From NCBI GenBank assembly GCA_947095535.1, contig OX352772.1, positions 145,371,447-145,435,446 of the forward strand: a stretch of DNA of 64,000 nucleotides. Reading direction: 5' to 3'. The notes beneath the pieces are model-generated. The model saw only the letters and a list, made by a program, of their open reading frames with translations, ran no database searches and was not told the DNA's origin. This document shows positions 44,580 to 55,860 of the stretch, one piece after another (the stretch's first letter is position 1; every line of letters begins with the position of its first letter). The DNA comes from Poecilobothrus nobilitatus. Its lineage: Eukaryota; Arthropoda; Insecta; Diptera; Dolichopodidae. The translations under genes were made by a program, and so were the position numbers.

Positions 44580-46067
44580 AGTGTTTACGGCTACCTTATT
44601 ATGTTTTCCTTTTATGTAATCTATTTTTATGTCATACTCTCCTAGTTGTGTTAACCATCTTTGAAGTTTAGGGTTAATATCTTTTCCAGAATTTTTTGCC
44701 TGTAACCATTTATAGGTTAGTGGTCTGTATGTAAATCGAATTCTTTTTCAAATAGACACGGCCTAAAATATTTAGTACCCCAAACAATAGCTAACAATAC
44801 CTTCTCAATTGTGAAATAATTTTTTTCGTGATAATTTAGGCTACGAGAAGTAAAAGAGATAGGGTGCCCATCTTGGGTCAAGACATCTGTGACTAACTTA
44901 AATTTTTTATTAAAATTTGGGTATCGAAGAACTGGATAATCAGTGATAATCTCTTTTAGTTTCCCAAAAGCATTTATATAGTTTGGGTCGTTTGTATTTA
45001 TTCTGCAATCTTTTTTTTAGTATTTGACAACTGGATAGGCAATTTTGGAGTAACCTTTTATAAACTTCCTATAGTATTCAGTTATACCAAGGAAAGATTT
45101 AGTTTGTCTGAGATTTCTAATTGTTTCTATTTTATTCGGATTTGGTTTGATGCCTTGTGGGGTCAATACGAGACCAAGGTATTCTGTTTCTTTAGATAGG
45201 AAATTGCATTTATCAATTTCGATTTTTAATCCTGCTTTTTTCAAAGTATTAAAAATTGTTCTCAAATTGGTTAGATGTTCTTCTAAAGATGTACTGAGCA
45301 TAAGGATATCATCCAAATAAACAACGCAGATTTTGTTGATAAATTTTTTTAAAACTGAATATATTAATCTTTGAGATGTGGATGGGGAGTTCTTAAGACC
45401 AAAGGGCATTCTGCAAACTCAAATGGCAAAATGAAGTGGAAAATGCTGTCTTCAGGCTTAACTAAGATTTGATGAAATCCCTTAGCCAAGTCGAGAGTCG
45501 TAAAGTATTGTGATTTTCTCAATTTGTCTAATATCGTGTCAATATTAGGAATTGAAAATTATCACTTACGGGGACTTCATTCAGTTTGCTATAATCTATT
45601 ACGATTCTCTATTTTTCTTGACCTGAATGGTCCTTTTTCTTAGGAACAAGCCAAAGTGAAATGTTATAAGGAGAGTTGCTCTCACTAATAATCCCTTGAT
45701 CCAGCATTTCTTTCATTTGACGGTCAATTTCTAGCTCATGAATTTTTGGATAGCGATATATTTTCGAGTATATGGGATTTTTTGAATTTGTTATTATGTC
45801 ATGTTCTATTTCATGAGTAAAAGATAGTGAATCCCCCTCCATAAAAAATAGGTTTTCATATTCTTTTAAAAGTTTGGTGATTTTTATTTTTTCCTCGTCA
45901 TTTAAATGTTCGAGATTTATTTTGTCATATAAGTGACCATTAATTTGTTCAAGTGTATTAATATTAGAAATATCGAATGGATAGTATCTATGATCAATAA
46001 AAAATATTTTATTCCCTTTTACTTCGACGTATTTATGCTCTAAATTAATTTTCGTTTTGAACGGCAT
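44580..46067 (-). pseudogene. pol: Ty3/gypsy reverse transcriptase and RNase H
   Basis: RT N-terminus at 46,067-45,609 (EIDRQMKEMLDQGIISESNSPY, LWLVPKKKD). Palm at 45,409-45,017 ([46 protein letters not shown]). RNase H remnants run from about 45,010 to 44,580 (HPISFTSRSLNYHEKNY...KVLLAIVW, LTYKWL). The YLDD active site is kept; several frame breaks. Confidence 0.88.
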
Positions 46068-46803
46068 TAAAACATTTTGCCCTATAATGGCGTCCTAATT
46101 TCTACCAATTCATTCTACTACTTTCCAAGAAATAGTTTCAGAAGTATTGAACTGTTTTGGTATGAGGGTAACTATTTTATTCGTTACTTTATTTGTGCCA
46201 TTTATTGTACTATAAAACATAGGTTTGTTGAGTTTTCCTTTATTATAGTTTTTTAAAATATTTGGTCTCACAACACTTGTTGTAGAACCAGTATCAATTA
46301 GACATTTAATTAGTTGATTTTCGATATTTAAAGAAATTATGGCATATTCTTTTAAAAGTTTGGTGATTTTTATTTTTTCCTCGTCATTTAAATGTTTGAG
46401 TTTTATTTTGTCATATAAGTGACCATTAATTGGTTCAAGTGTATTAATATTAGAAATATCTATGATCAATAAAAAATATTTTATTCCCTTTTACTTCTAC
46501 GTATTTATGCTCTAAATTAATTTTCGTTTTGAACGGTATTAAAACATTTTGCCCTATAATGGCGTCCTAATTTCTACCAATTCATTCTACTACTTTCCAA
46601 GAAATAGTTTCTGAAGTATTGAACTGTTTTGGTATGAGGGTAACTATTTTATTCGTTACTTTATTTGTGCCATTTATTGTACTATAAAACATACGTTGAC
46701 GTAAATGTCAACATCTATGTCATTTATCTGAGATGGTGTTTATTTTAAATTTTTTTCAGATTAGACGTTTAATTAGTTGATTTTCTATATTTAAAGAAAT
46801 TAT
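45857..46803. repeat. Local tandem duplication of about 480 bp inside gypsy PR/RT
   Basis: Corresponding bases are 486 apart on the left and 472 apart on the right (a 14-bp indel). Shared blocks include catattcttttaaaagtttgg and gccctataatggcgtcc. The right copy has a divergent or replaced stretch at about 46,694-46,770. Confidence 0.88.
46110..46469 (-). pseudogene. Ty3/gypsy aspartic protease with a duplicated RT-leader segment
   Basis: Protease motif LIDTGSTTSVV is intact. Its N-terminal 40 residues (DISNINTLEPINGHLYDK...) are not protease but a second copy of the segment found before RT, caused by a tandem duplication of about 480 bp (45,857-46,342 and 46,343-46,803). Confidence 0.8.
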
Positions 46804-46916
46804 GGGGAGGTTGAATTCCGAGGCTCGCCTTGAAAATTTACTACATTATCCTGTAAATTTCCGATTTTTATCGAATCTGGCCTATCACTGAAATAATTAC
46901 TATTACTTTATAGTAA

Positions 46917-47546
46917 TTAATTACTATTGGGTTTTTTCTGAGTTGGTTTTTGAAAAATTTTATTATTGCTATATTTATTATTATTAATATTCCTATGGTT
47001 AATATCTATTGTTCTTACATCATCTAAAAGTTTTAACTTAGCGTACTTATTATAAATTTCTATCATATTTGAATTTTCAGGAATGTGAGCTCTTATATTG
47101 CCATCTATTCTTTCTATCAAAATTTCAAGTAAATCTCTACTAATATTTTCCTGTTTATAAATTTCCGGTTTCCTAACATCAAGATCATATAATTCATTTA
47201 ATTGGTAATTAACACTAATAAATTCATCAAACAATTCTCTTAAATTACATACCTTAATAAATCTGTAATAATTAAATAGCTCAGAATTGCTTTTGTGTGG
47301 TTGGAAGTGTTGTTTCAGTTTCGTTTTTATTTCTTCCCATGAAGGCTCGCCTGTCAATTGTCTAATACATTTTGCAGTTTCATTTTCCAGTTTTTGGTTT
47401 AATATTATTTGCTGACAATATTGTAGCAGTTGTTGGTTGTTCAAGAACATCGTGGATAAATTTTGACAAGGTGATAAACAATAGCAATTCCAGTGAAAAG
47501 GGCGTAAAGCCAAAGCAATGTTGAGCAAAACAACCCCAATGGGCAC
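46917..47546 (-). CDS. gag: Ty3/gypsy gag-like protein (209 aa)
   Basis: An open frame of 209 codons upstream of the protease in element orientation. Includes CIRQLTGEPSWEEIKTKLKQHF, a retrotransposon capsid-type pattern, ISRDLLEILIERIDGNIRAH, and an asparagine-rich C-terminus (HRNINNNKYSNNK). No zinc knuckle. Extreme N-terminus uncertain (the first 30 residues look unrelated). Confidence 0.7.
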   Translation of the reverse strand: MPIGVVLLNIALALRPFHWNCYCLSPCQNLSTMFLNNQQLLQYCQQIILNQKLENETAKCIRQLTGEPSWEEIKTKLKQHFQPHKSNSELFNYYRFIKVCNLRELFDEFISVNYQLNELYDLDVRKPEIYKQENISRDLLEILIERIDGNIRAHIPENSNMIEIYNKYAKLKLLDDVRTIDINHRNINNNKYSNNKIFQKPTQKKPNSN

Positions 47547-47559
47547 TCTAGCTTTTCAG

Positions 47560-48420
47560 TAAGGAAATAATTTGAAAACTTATCCAAACAAAAATATTGA
47601 CGGGTATCGACAAAATTTCATATGAAATGATAAGAAACACCACAACTAAGTACATTGACAGGCTAACTACACTTTATAATAAAGTATATAAATCTGATCA
47701 GATTCCATAAATCTGATCAGATTCCATACCAAAACCAGGAAAAGATCCACTATACCAAAAATATTACAGATTTATATCTCTCCTGAGTAGGACGAACAAA
47801 ATACTGGAAAGGTTAGCTGCGAAAAGATTAAGCCACTTTATGAATCATATCTTACCACAAAAAATACACGGTTAGGAAACCTAGAAGCACACCTTCCTTC
47901 ACAAATTGGAATTTCAAGCTCAAATTGTCTTAGAAAAAAAACAACATATGGACATACTTTCCTGCGAGTTAGAAAAAGCCTTCGATAGGCTGAAAAAGGA
48001 TGCAGTCATTGAGCAATTGATAAAATGGAAAACGGGGGAAAATATAATTAATTACACGGCTGTCTTCCTTACCACCCGAAAAATTGTTGTAAGCTATAAT
48101 GGGTATAGACAAAATTTCAAAAATTTCGTAAATGGGTTACCACAAGGATCTCCGTTTTCCTTGCAACTATTCATCGTGTGCAAAACTGGGCTTCAACCAC
48201 GGGGGCTTATTTTTCACCGAACAAGACAGAAGGTTTACATGTCTGTATAAAAAGGATCTGTTACGACTCAGAAATTTACCATCAAGGCAAACCAGTAACT
48301 TTCCAGACAAACATGAACTTTTTAGGTCTAAACCTAAAGAAATCTAAAATTCAACGCACAGATAGAAAAAACAGTGGCTAGTATCAAGCTATCAAACAAT
48401 CTCTTGACACTCATATATCG
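47560..48420 (+). pseudogene. Jockey-type LINE reverse transcriptase fragment
   Basis: Frames read GIDKISYEMIRN, YNKVYKSDQIP, PKPGKDPLYQKYYRFISLLSRTNKILERL, then LSCELEKAFDRL and NGLPQGSPFSLQLF. The residue at the first catalytic Asp is not Asp (SCELEKAFD). A 20-bp tandem duplication (ctgatcagattccataaat) lies at about 47,693-47,730. The rest of the RT is deleted after LPQGSP. Confidence 0.8.
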
Positions 48421-48499
48421 AAAAAAATAGGCCCACCACCGTAAACAGCGGCAAAAAAGTAAGTTTAATAAAAGTCAAAGCAAAACATGCAAAGTAATC

Positions 48500-48592
48500 A
48501 TTGGGCCAGTACTTACTTTGTTAACTTAGCTTCGTTTTAATACTTTGAAAAAGTATTCAAAGTAAAAGAAGCAAAGTAAGCATTGGGTCACC
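48500..48592. mobile_element. Palindromic MITE-like element
   Basis: A near-perfect hairpin: 48,503-48,543 pairs with 48,550-48,589 (end sequence gcttactttgcttc...). The centre is actttgaaaaagtattcaaagt. The ends match the MITE-like element at 20,378 and 25,453. Confidence 0.7.
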
Positions 48593-49664
48593 ACATTTTC
48601 CCTGAATTTGCTTAATTTAATTTTTTATTTTAACAAGTTTTGAATTTTTAAGAAAAAAATACATATATCTAGCAATTTTTTTTGTTTATCATTTTTATTA
48701 AAGTTTTTCAAAGTAATGTTATCATGAACGTTACCTATAATCACGAATCCTACTTTCGATTATTTGAGAAAAACTTACTAAAAAGTTATGTAAATTTGGT
48801 TCTTCGCTAAATTTTACTTAATATATAAAATAATTTGGGTTGAAACTTTCTTTCCAATTAATTTCCTTAATAGTTTAATATTAATTAAAAAATTGCACAA
48901 AAAAATAAGTAGGCGAAATTTGAAGATTTTTTTTAATGAATTTCTTTGCCTAATAAATGTGGACAGGAAACTACACAGCCTTTCCTGTTCAGGCGTGTCT
49001 GTAAATGTCGTAAGGGGGAATAACTCTTACGAAGTGTGTGGGATTCGAACCCACACTCCCTCGGTGCTTACAGAGTATTTTATACGCTCTTACCCAACCC
49101 AACCCGCTTTACCCAAATTTGAAGATGCTTATTAAAAATTAAAATTTTTAAAATTATTAATTTAAAAAAAATAAAAGTTTAATATACCACTTAGAAGTAG
49201 ACAAATTTAAATCTGAGTAAACTTAGATAAATTAAATTTATTTTGTTGAATAGCACAATTTATCTAAAATAAGTAAAGCAACGTTCATGACAAAAAAACT
49301 CGTTACTTTTTGTAATAAAAGTTCAAAATAAATTAAAAACAAAATAATTTAGAAAAATACATTTTACAAAATTTCTTTATTGAGATCGAGTATTTAACAT
49401 TATACTCAAAAATTTTCTGTAAAATTTAGAAAAAAATTGAATTGATTAAAAAAGGTCTGGGGACAAAACAGTGTGAGATTTAATTGTAATAGACCGATAT
49501 ATTAATGTTTTCAGCATCAAATTTAAACAATAGCAATAATAATATAAATTACAACAATACAAAACAAAAATTGTTGAAGGAGCAGATAGTTAAAAGATCT
49601 ATGATTATTTTGAAGAAAATATTTTTTCCCAGATTGAAATGTTTTTTATACAAATTACGAAATA
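48593..49664. other. AT-rich non-coding DNA with a tRNA-like arm
   Basis: Apart from the tRNA-like element near 49.05 kb no feature is seen. Confidence 0.5.
49008..49110 (-). other. tRNA-like / SINE-like element with a perfect T-arm
   Basis: 49,036-49,056 is a 7-bp perfect stem with loop; on the minus strand it reads GTGTGGGTTCGAATCCCACAC, a textbook tRNA T-arm/B box. Upstream on that strand is GGGTAAGAGCG. I could not fold a full cloverleaf or find a clear A box. A similar GGGTA(A)GAG + GGTTCGAT..CC combination is at 13,396-13,494. tRNA-derived SINE or tRNA relic. Confidence 0.4.
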
Positions 49665-51220
49665 ATGGAACAGCGATATGACAATGACGTTCCAGAGGCC
49701 ACAAATGAGAGTGTCAACAAGGCAAAACCCGACACAGTACAGAGCCATAAACAGATATCTCTTTTAAAATGTGGTTTGAATTCACCAAAAATTACCCTTG
49801 AAAAATTTGACAGCGATTATAAGAAATGGACAACATTTTACGATCTTTTTAGAACTATGGTTGATTTAAATACTTCTTTGAGCTCTGTTTAAAAACTTCA
49901 GTATTTAAAAATGTATTTGATCGGTGATCCAGAACAACTTTTGTAGCTAATCAGGTTTTAGATATTCACCAAGTAGTCGGTAGATATGTGATCATGTATC
50001 ATCGAAACAAAATCCTGCAGATTGTGCATCTGGCAGAATGTACCGCTGTCAATTACAGCAACACAAGTTATGGTGGTGTGATCCTGAATTTTTGAAATTC
50101 GAAAATCGTTAGTAGTTTTGAAACAAATTTTTTATCATTAAAAAACATATTGCTTATTGTAAATTTATAAATGCTTCTCGAAATTTCATGTTTTCATAAA
50201 TGCATTTCATGTTTTCGTTTAAAGGCTGAAACAAGAAATCAACTTATGGGTAAACCACTGGCATCTAGAGTTCACCATTTCACCATGTGTTGACCATTTT
50301 CACATACTGGAATATATTGCGGGCCATTTGATATAAGAACTAGAGGAAATAGAGAATTGATAGAGGAAAAAATTCACGAAGGTATAAAACTTATGTATAT
50401 TTGTTTTTATGTATGTCCGTAAGGGCCATCATACACTTGGAACTCGTTACAGATCTTACAACAGAAGGTTTTATCGCGGCATTCAGGAGATTTAGTTCTC
50501 GACGTGAACTTTGTGGTGATCTTTATTGCGATAATGGTACCAACTTAATTGGAGCAGAAAGTGTTCTGGCCAAAGAATTTAAAATCGTGTTAGATCAAAT
50601 AAACTTTGAGATTGCTGAAGCTATTGAAACTCTTGATGTCAAATTTCACTTCAATACACTTGCAGCGCAACATTTCAGTGGTAAGCCATGGTGCGATCTA
50701 CTAAAATCATTTAAAAAACAGTTTTAAAAAATAAAATCTGACTTGTGAAAAATTTAGAACTGTATTACATCAAATCGAAGCTTGCTGCTCGCGACCTTTA
50801 TGTGAATTGTGAACTAAGTAATGATGTGCAAGATTTGACCATACTAACACCCGCTCAATTTCTTGTTGGGGATAAGTTAATGACTCCACCTGTCATTATT
50901 GGGTACAAAAATAAATAGCTAAGCAGATGGCAACATTTACAACTTCTGCATCAAAATTTCTGCCGTCGTTGGAACATAGAATATTTAACGAGATTGCAAC
51001 AGCGTCCAAAATATATAAAACAAATACAAAATATTAAGGCTAGAGACTTGGCCATCTTACAAGATGAAAATTTACGGCTCTGTTAGTTACTCGCTCGAAT
51101 AATGGAAACACACCCCGGTACGGATGGGTTGGAACGCGTTGTTATGCTCAAAACCAAAAACACAATTTTAAAACGGGCAATCGCTAAAATATGTATGTTA
51201 CGTCCTATATCAGATTAATA
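49665..51220 (+). pseudogene. Second BEL/Pao relic: collapsed gag, pol and integrase
   Basis: 49,665-49,975: gag DUF1759 part (SPKITLEKFDSDYKKWTTFYDLFRTMV, LQYLKMYLIGDPEQLL). About 50,020-50,100: pol spacer (QLQQHKLWWCDPEFLK). 50,300-50,720: integrase core (RAIIHLELVTDLTTEGFIAAFRRFSSRR, LYCDNGTNLIGAE). 50,760-51,215: integrase C-terminal domain (LTPAQFLVGDKL, GTDGLERVVMLKT, RAIAKICML). RT and RNase H are almost wholly deleted. No LTR seen. Confidence 0.85.
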
Positions 51221-52284
51221 TAGATATATACATATCACACACTCACACAAACATACTACACACACACAAAATCGCTATCAAAAATCTATCGGGTTCGCGA
51301 ATTATCTAACTTAAAGTTAACACTCAACCACTGTCGGTTATATACAGGCAATCGCGTAGAGAGAGAACTTAAAAAATAAGATTCAAATTTTGGCAATTTA
51401 GTATGAAAAAACAGAATTTTTCAATTTAAATTTGAAGGATCGTATTGTTCTGCAGTAGAAAATAATAAATTATATTATTTTTACAAAATTTGGAATATTT
51501 TCTATTAGCTTTAAAAAATATTTTAAAAATTTAATCATTTGCATGCTCAAAATTGAGTTTTAAAAGTTTTAAAAACTCTACTGAAATTGAAAAATAGATA
51601 CCCACTTCGATTAAAGTGCTTAAGAACACTGGAGTACTCACTAAACTAAAAAATAAAAAAGCGAAGTCATATTTTTAATTTTTATATGAACTGAATAAGA
51701 GCAAAAAAAAAGAAGGCTAGAAAATAAGAGAAATATTATTTTACAACATTATTATCGGATGTACTTCGTTCAAACTTCTATTAAAATTTTCTAAAAGATT
51801 GCCTGGTATATAAGCAGCAGTGACTCAACTTAACACTAATATTAAAAAATTCTTAACCTAAAACTTGGCATTCCTTGATGTAATTAATTTATTTTTTATT
51901 CATTTTATTGAGTTTTATTGAGTTTATTTGTTTTTGGTTCATGTGCTGGAGGCGATCACTCGATGAATACATTTACAGCTACTTGATATCAAGGGGGAGG
52001 AGTATGTTGGGTGCACAGCCCATCTTCATTATCATCATAGTGAAAACCTAAAAGAATAAAATAATATACTTACAAAGTATACTAATTTAAGAATAACAAC
52101 TAAAATATGTTCATATAAGAACGGACACTTACCAAATTTAAATCACCAATTCCTGATATTCATCACTTGTTTTGTTCTATTTGGTGTGTTGCTGCAATTC
52201 AGCGAATAAAATTAATTATAATTTATTTGTAACCTAAAAATAAAAAAATAAAAAAAGCGTTATTATAAATTTATTTTCAATATA
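51221..52284. other. AT-rich non-coding DNA
   Basis: A short CA-rich run at about 51,236-51,275; no gene seen. Confidence 0.5.
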
Positions 52285-53330
52285 CTTAGGTTAGGTTAGG
52301 TTAAGGTGGCTTCCAAAAAGGCACATTTAGACCGTATTTGGTCCTTTGTGATACGACATATAAACTTTTCTATCCCACGCGTTAAAACCAATTTGAGCTT
52401 TTTGAAAAGCGAAGAATGCTCTTCACATTTTTACCTTCTAGATCGCTAAGGTTGTTGAAGAGATATTGCCCCATATGGGTGTTCCTTTTTGCCGATAAGG
52501 CTGGGCATGTGCAAAGGAGATGGAGGGTAGTTTCCTCCTCTTCTTCATCTTTGCAGGCTCTAGAATAGTCGTTTGCGGATAAGCCAAGTCTTCTAGCATG
52601 CTTTCCTATTAGACAGTGATAGATGATTATAACTATTATCATTCCAATATCTTTTTAAGATTTGGATCGCCTTAAATCGGTTTTGGGCCATGTCAATCTT
52701 GGGAAATTGCACGAGTTCAAGTTTGACCACTTGTTATTTACCATATCCATTATTTGCTTTCAAAGTAACTTTTTTCTTGTGGAAAACAATTGCAAGTTCA
52801 TCAGCTTTTTCATTTCCGGGAATACCTCCATGACCTGGTAGCCAGCAAAGCTGAGTGCTAAACAGCTTGGCCATCTCGTTAAGAAGTTTTCAGAAATTTA
52901 TTATAGTCTTCAAGGTTGTATGTGTTGATTTCAGAGATTTTAACGCAGCCTATCTGACAGAACGCGTACTTGTTTAACAGTAAAAACGCTTCTATTCCGT
53001 AGTGTCAAGGCTTCTTGGATTGCCATAATTTCTGCTTGGAAGGCGCTACAATGGTGTGGTAATCGGAAATTATGACTGATATTCAGATTTTCTGAGAAAA
53101 CGCCGCATCATACACTACTGTTAATTTTTGAACCTTCCGTGTAGAATTGTACTCCTTCGAAGGTAATCTCTTTGTTCGAGTTCCAACTCTCACGGCTTGG
53201 TATGTTCATCACGTGAGATTTCCCGAAGAAGTAAGTGGGAAACGTGTAGTGCACCATAACGGGACTGGACTTGAATTGGTTTATGATATCCGAGTGACCT
53301 TCTCGTGAATTGAGCCACTGAGATGTAGCT
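52285..53330 (-). pseudogene. LINE 3' end (RNase H domain) with a TTAGG-type tail
   Basis: Minus strand, from right: AEIMAIQEALTLRNRSVFTVKQVRVLSD, then WLPGHGGIPGNEKADELA (RNase H), and C-terminal HCLIGKHARRLGL...CRACKDE-like (here SRACKDEEEEETTLHLLCTCP), ending SNWF. Beyond the stop, the 3' tail on the plus strand is three TTAGG units (52,285-52,299). Frames are broken; the RT is absent. Confidence 0.82.
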
Positions 53331-54134
53331 TTGAACTTACTACATATAAAGCTAAATTGAAACTATGATTTGTACTTTGTTAAATATTTAAATGCCAAAA
53401 TCAAATTCTCCCAAGGTTCAAGAATGAGACAGATATTAAAATTAGAATGATCGAATATAGTTTTGTAAATATAATCGTTGAATTTTTTCAACCGTAAGTT
53501 TGTGGGACAGTTTTATTAGATACTCAATAAATATTTTACTGAACAAATTTAATAATTTGTAATGTAATGTTTTGTTTAGCAATATTGTTTCTAGCAACAT
53601 TTCACTTTTTTTTTTTACTTTGAATTAGCATCAAAGATTATCTATTACAATAAGACGGGCTACTCTCACCACGTGACCAAAAATTTCTATGTTACTCGAA
53701 AAAACGCAAAACAACAAAACAACAAAATTGAAAGAAATAGATAGTAGCTAATAAGCGTTTATCATGTAAAAAGAAGACAAAAACAGATATGAAATGATTT
53801 GGCGTATGAAATCTTACTATACAGCAAAGTGTGTCGAAAGAGTAAAACGTAAAATATATTTAAGTAAATTGTAGTTTTAAGATTTGAAAAATAATATTTT
53901 TTTTTGTTTTAGAATATTTAATCCAAAATTTTAAAAATGAGTTACTGAAACAAATAATTTGAAGCTGTAAAGAAAAGTATAAGGAATCAAAATATATTTA
54001 TTTTTTACAAATGTTGAACACTTAACAATTTATGTTTTATATCAAATTCTTTAACATTTTTATTAAATTTTTTCTTATTAAATTATGAATTCTGACTATA
54101 ATATACTCTTTTCACTTCAAATTTGTTCTTTATA
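53331..54134. other. AT-rich non-coding DNA with one arm of an inverted repeat
   Basis: 53,632-53,666 is the inverted partner of 57,229-57,266. No gene seen. Confidence 0.55.
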
Positions 54135-55860
54135 CCCGTATGAACTATGTTCAAGGGTATAATAAATTTGCCATTACGTTTGTGACACCTTAAAGGGGTC
54201 GAGCTAGATATAGTTTCAAAGGTATGAATCGGCTCAGAATAGATTTCTGAGGCGATTAACCCATGTACGTCCGTCCGTCGGTCCGCACGATAACTCAAAA
54301 AATAAAAAAGCTAGGAGGCTGACATTTTTTTTACGTCACTTTTGCAAAATTGTTAGTTTTGCTTTTTAAATCCAGCATTTTTTGCCGCCGGGTTCGAGTA
54401 GCTGCCATACAACTTCATTCTTTATATGGAAATAACTCAGCATCTATTCAAGCGAGGTATCTGAAATTTTGCAAATGATGATCAAGTTTTATGGCAACAA
54501 CTTCTGTAAAATTGGGTTATTATGGTAAGACAGGTTCGGGTAGCTGCCACACAACTTCTCTTTTTAAATGAAAATAACTCAGTGTCTACAGAAGCTGGGA
54601 ATCGGAAATTTAGTAAAGAGGTGTCGAGTTACATGCCAACAACTTTTGTAAAATTTGGTTGGTCTAGAGCAGCCGATTCAGGCTTTTTGCACCTTTTGGA
54701 ACTTAATGAAGCTAGGCGTCTGAAATCTTGTAAATGATGATGAAGTTTTATGGCAACCACTTCCGTAAAATTTGGTTTTGGTGGTGCAACGGGTTCGGGT
54801 AGCTGCCATACAACTTCTCCATTTAAATGAGAATAAATCAGTGTCTATTGAATCTCGGTATCTGAAATTTTGTGAAGAGGTGTCGAGCTACATGCCAAAA
54901 ACTTTTGTAAACTTTGGTTGGTCTAAAGCAGCCTGTTCAGGTTTCTTGCACCTCTTAGAACTTAATGAAGCTGGGGGTCTCAAATCTTACAAATTATGAT
55001 CAAGTTTTATGGTCACAACTTCTGTAAAATTTGGTTGTGCTGGTGCAACGGGTTCAGGTAGCTGCCATATAACTTCTCTTTTTAAATGAAAATAACTCAA
55101 CGTCTATTGAAGCTAGCTATCTGAAATTTAGTGAAAAGGTGTCGAGTTACATGCCAACAATTTTTGTAAAATTTGGTTGGTCTAAAGTAGCCGGTTCAGG
55201 CTTGCACCTCTTGGTACTTAATGAAGGTAGGCGCCTGAATTTTTACAAATAATGATCCAGTTTTATGGCAACAACTGTAAAATTTGGTTCTGTTCGGGTA
55301 GCTGCCATACAACTTCTTGCACCTCTTGGGACTTAATGAAGGTAGGTGCCTGAATTCTTACAAATAACGATCCAGTTTTATGGCAACAACTGTAAGATTT
55401 GGTTCTGTTCGGGTAGCTGCCATACAACTTCTTATTTTAAATGAAAATAACTCAGTGTCTACTGAAGCTAGGTATCTGAAATTTAGTGAAGAGATGTCGA
55501 GTTATATGCCAAACACTTTTGTAAAATTTGATTGGTCTAAAGCAGCCGGTTCAGGCTTCTTGCACCTCTTGGAACTTAATGAAGCTATGGGGCTGAAATC
55601 TTACAAATGATGATCAAGTTTTATGGCCACAACTTCTGTAAAATTTGGTTGTGCTTGGGCAATAGATTCGTGTAGCTCTCATACAACTCCACAATTTACA
55701 TAAATATATTGCTGTAGTTATCGTCGGTATTAAAACATCTGAAAGTTTTTAAAAGATTGTTAAGTTTTATAGAAACTGGGTATATTACGTTCATACGGGT
55801 ATCCAGTGTACATGAGTTGACACAGTGTACACTACTGCACTCTTCCTCGTTTTAACATTA
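54135..55860. mobile_element. Helentron/DINE-like non-autonomous repeat with satellite core
   Basis: Left end: atacccgtatgaactatgtt...gggtat, a short palindrome. It is followed by gtttgtgacacc...gagctagatata...aaaggtatgaatcgg and a cgtccgtccgtcggtccg run. The right end reads gttcatacgggtatcc...gagttgaca...cactcttcctcgtttt. Both ends match copies at 29,750-31,330 and (left end) 62,053. The centre is the 259-bp satellite. Confidence 0.6.
54340..55700. repeat. 259-bp satellite array inside the element
   Basis: Monomer landmarks (gggtagctgccatacaactt, actcagtgtctattgaagct, cttgcacctcttgg) recur at 259-bp spacing (for example 54,582, 54,841, 55,100), with one extended unit of 355 bp due to an extra partial copy. 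Each monomer contains an open frame of about 71-76 codons, but 259 is not a multiple of 3. Confidence 0.9.

Larger units (their letters stand above)
43620..47560 (-). mobile_element. Ty3/gypsy (errantivirus-like) retroelement, minus strand
   Basis: From right to left: gag, protease, RT, RNase H, integrase fragment and an env-like transmembrane remnant, all on the minus strand and in canonical order. It abuts the BEL 3' LTR at 43,615, so BEL probably inserted into its env region. No LTR identified. Confidence 0.82.

Noticed and set aside
54522..55610. Family of three similar 71-76-aa proteins
   Set aside because: They are translations of satellite monomers with period 259, not a gene family; kept only as a finding about the satellite.
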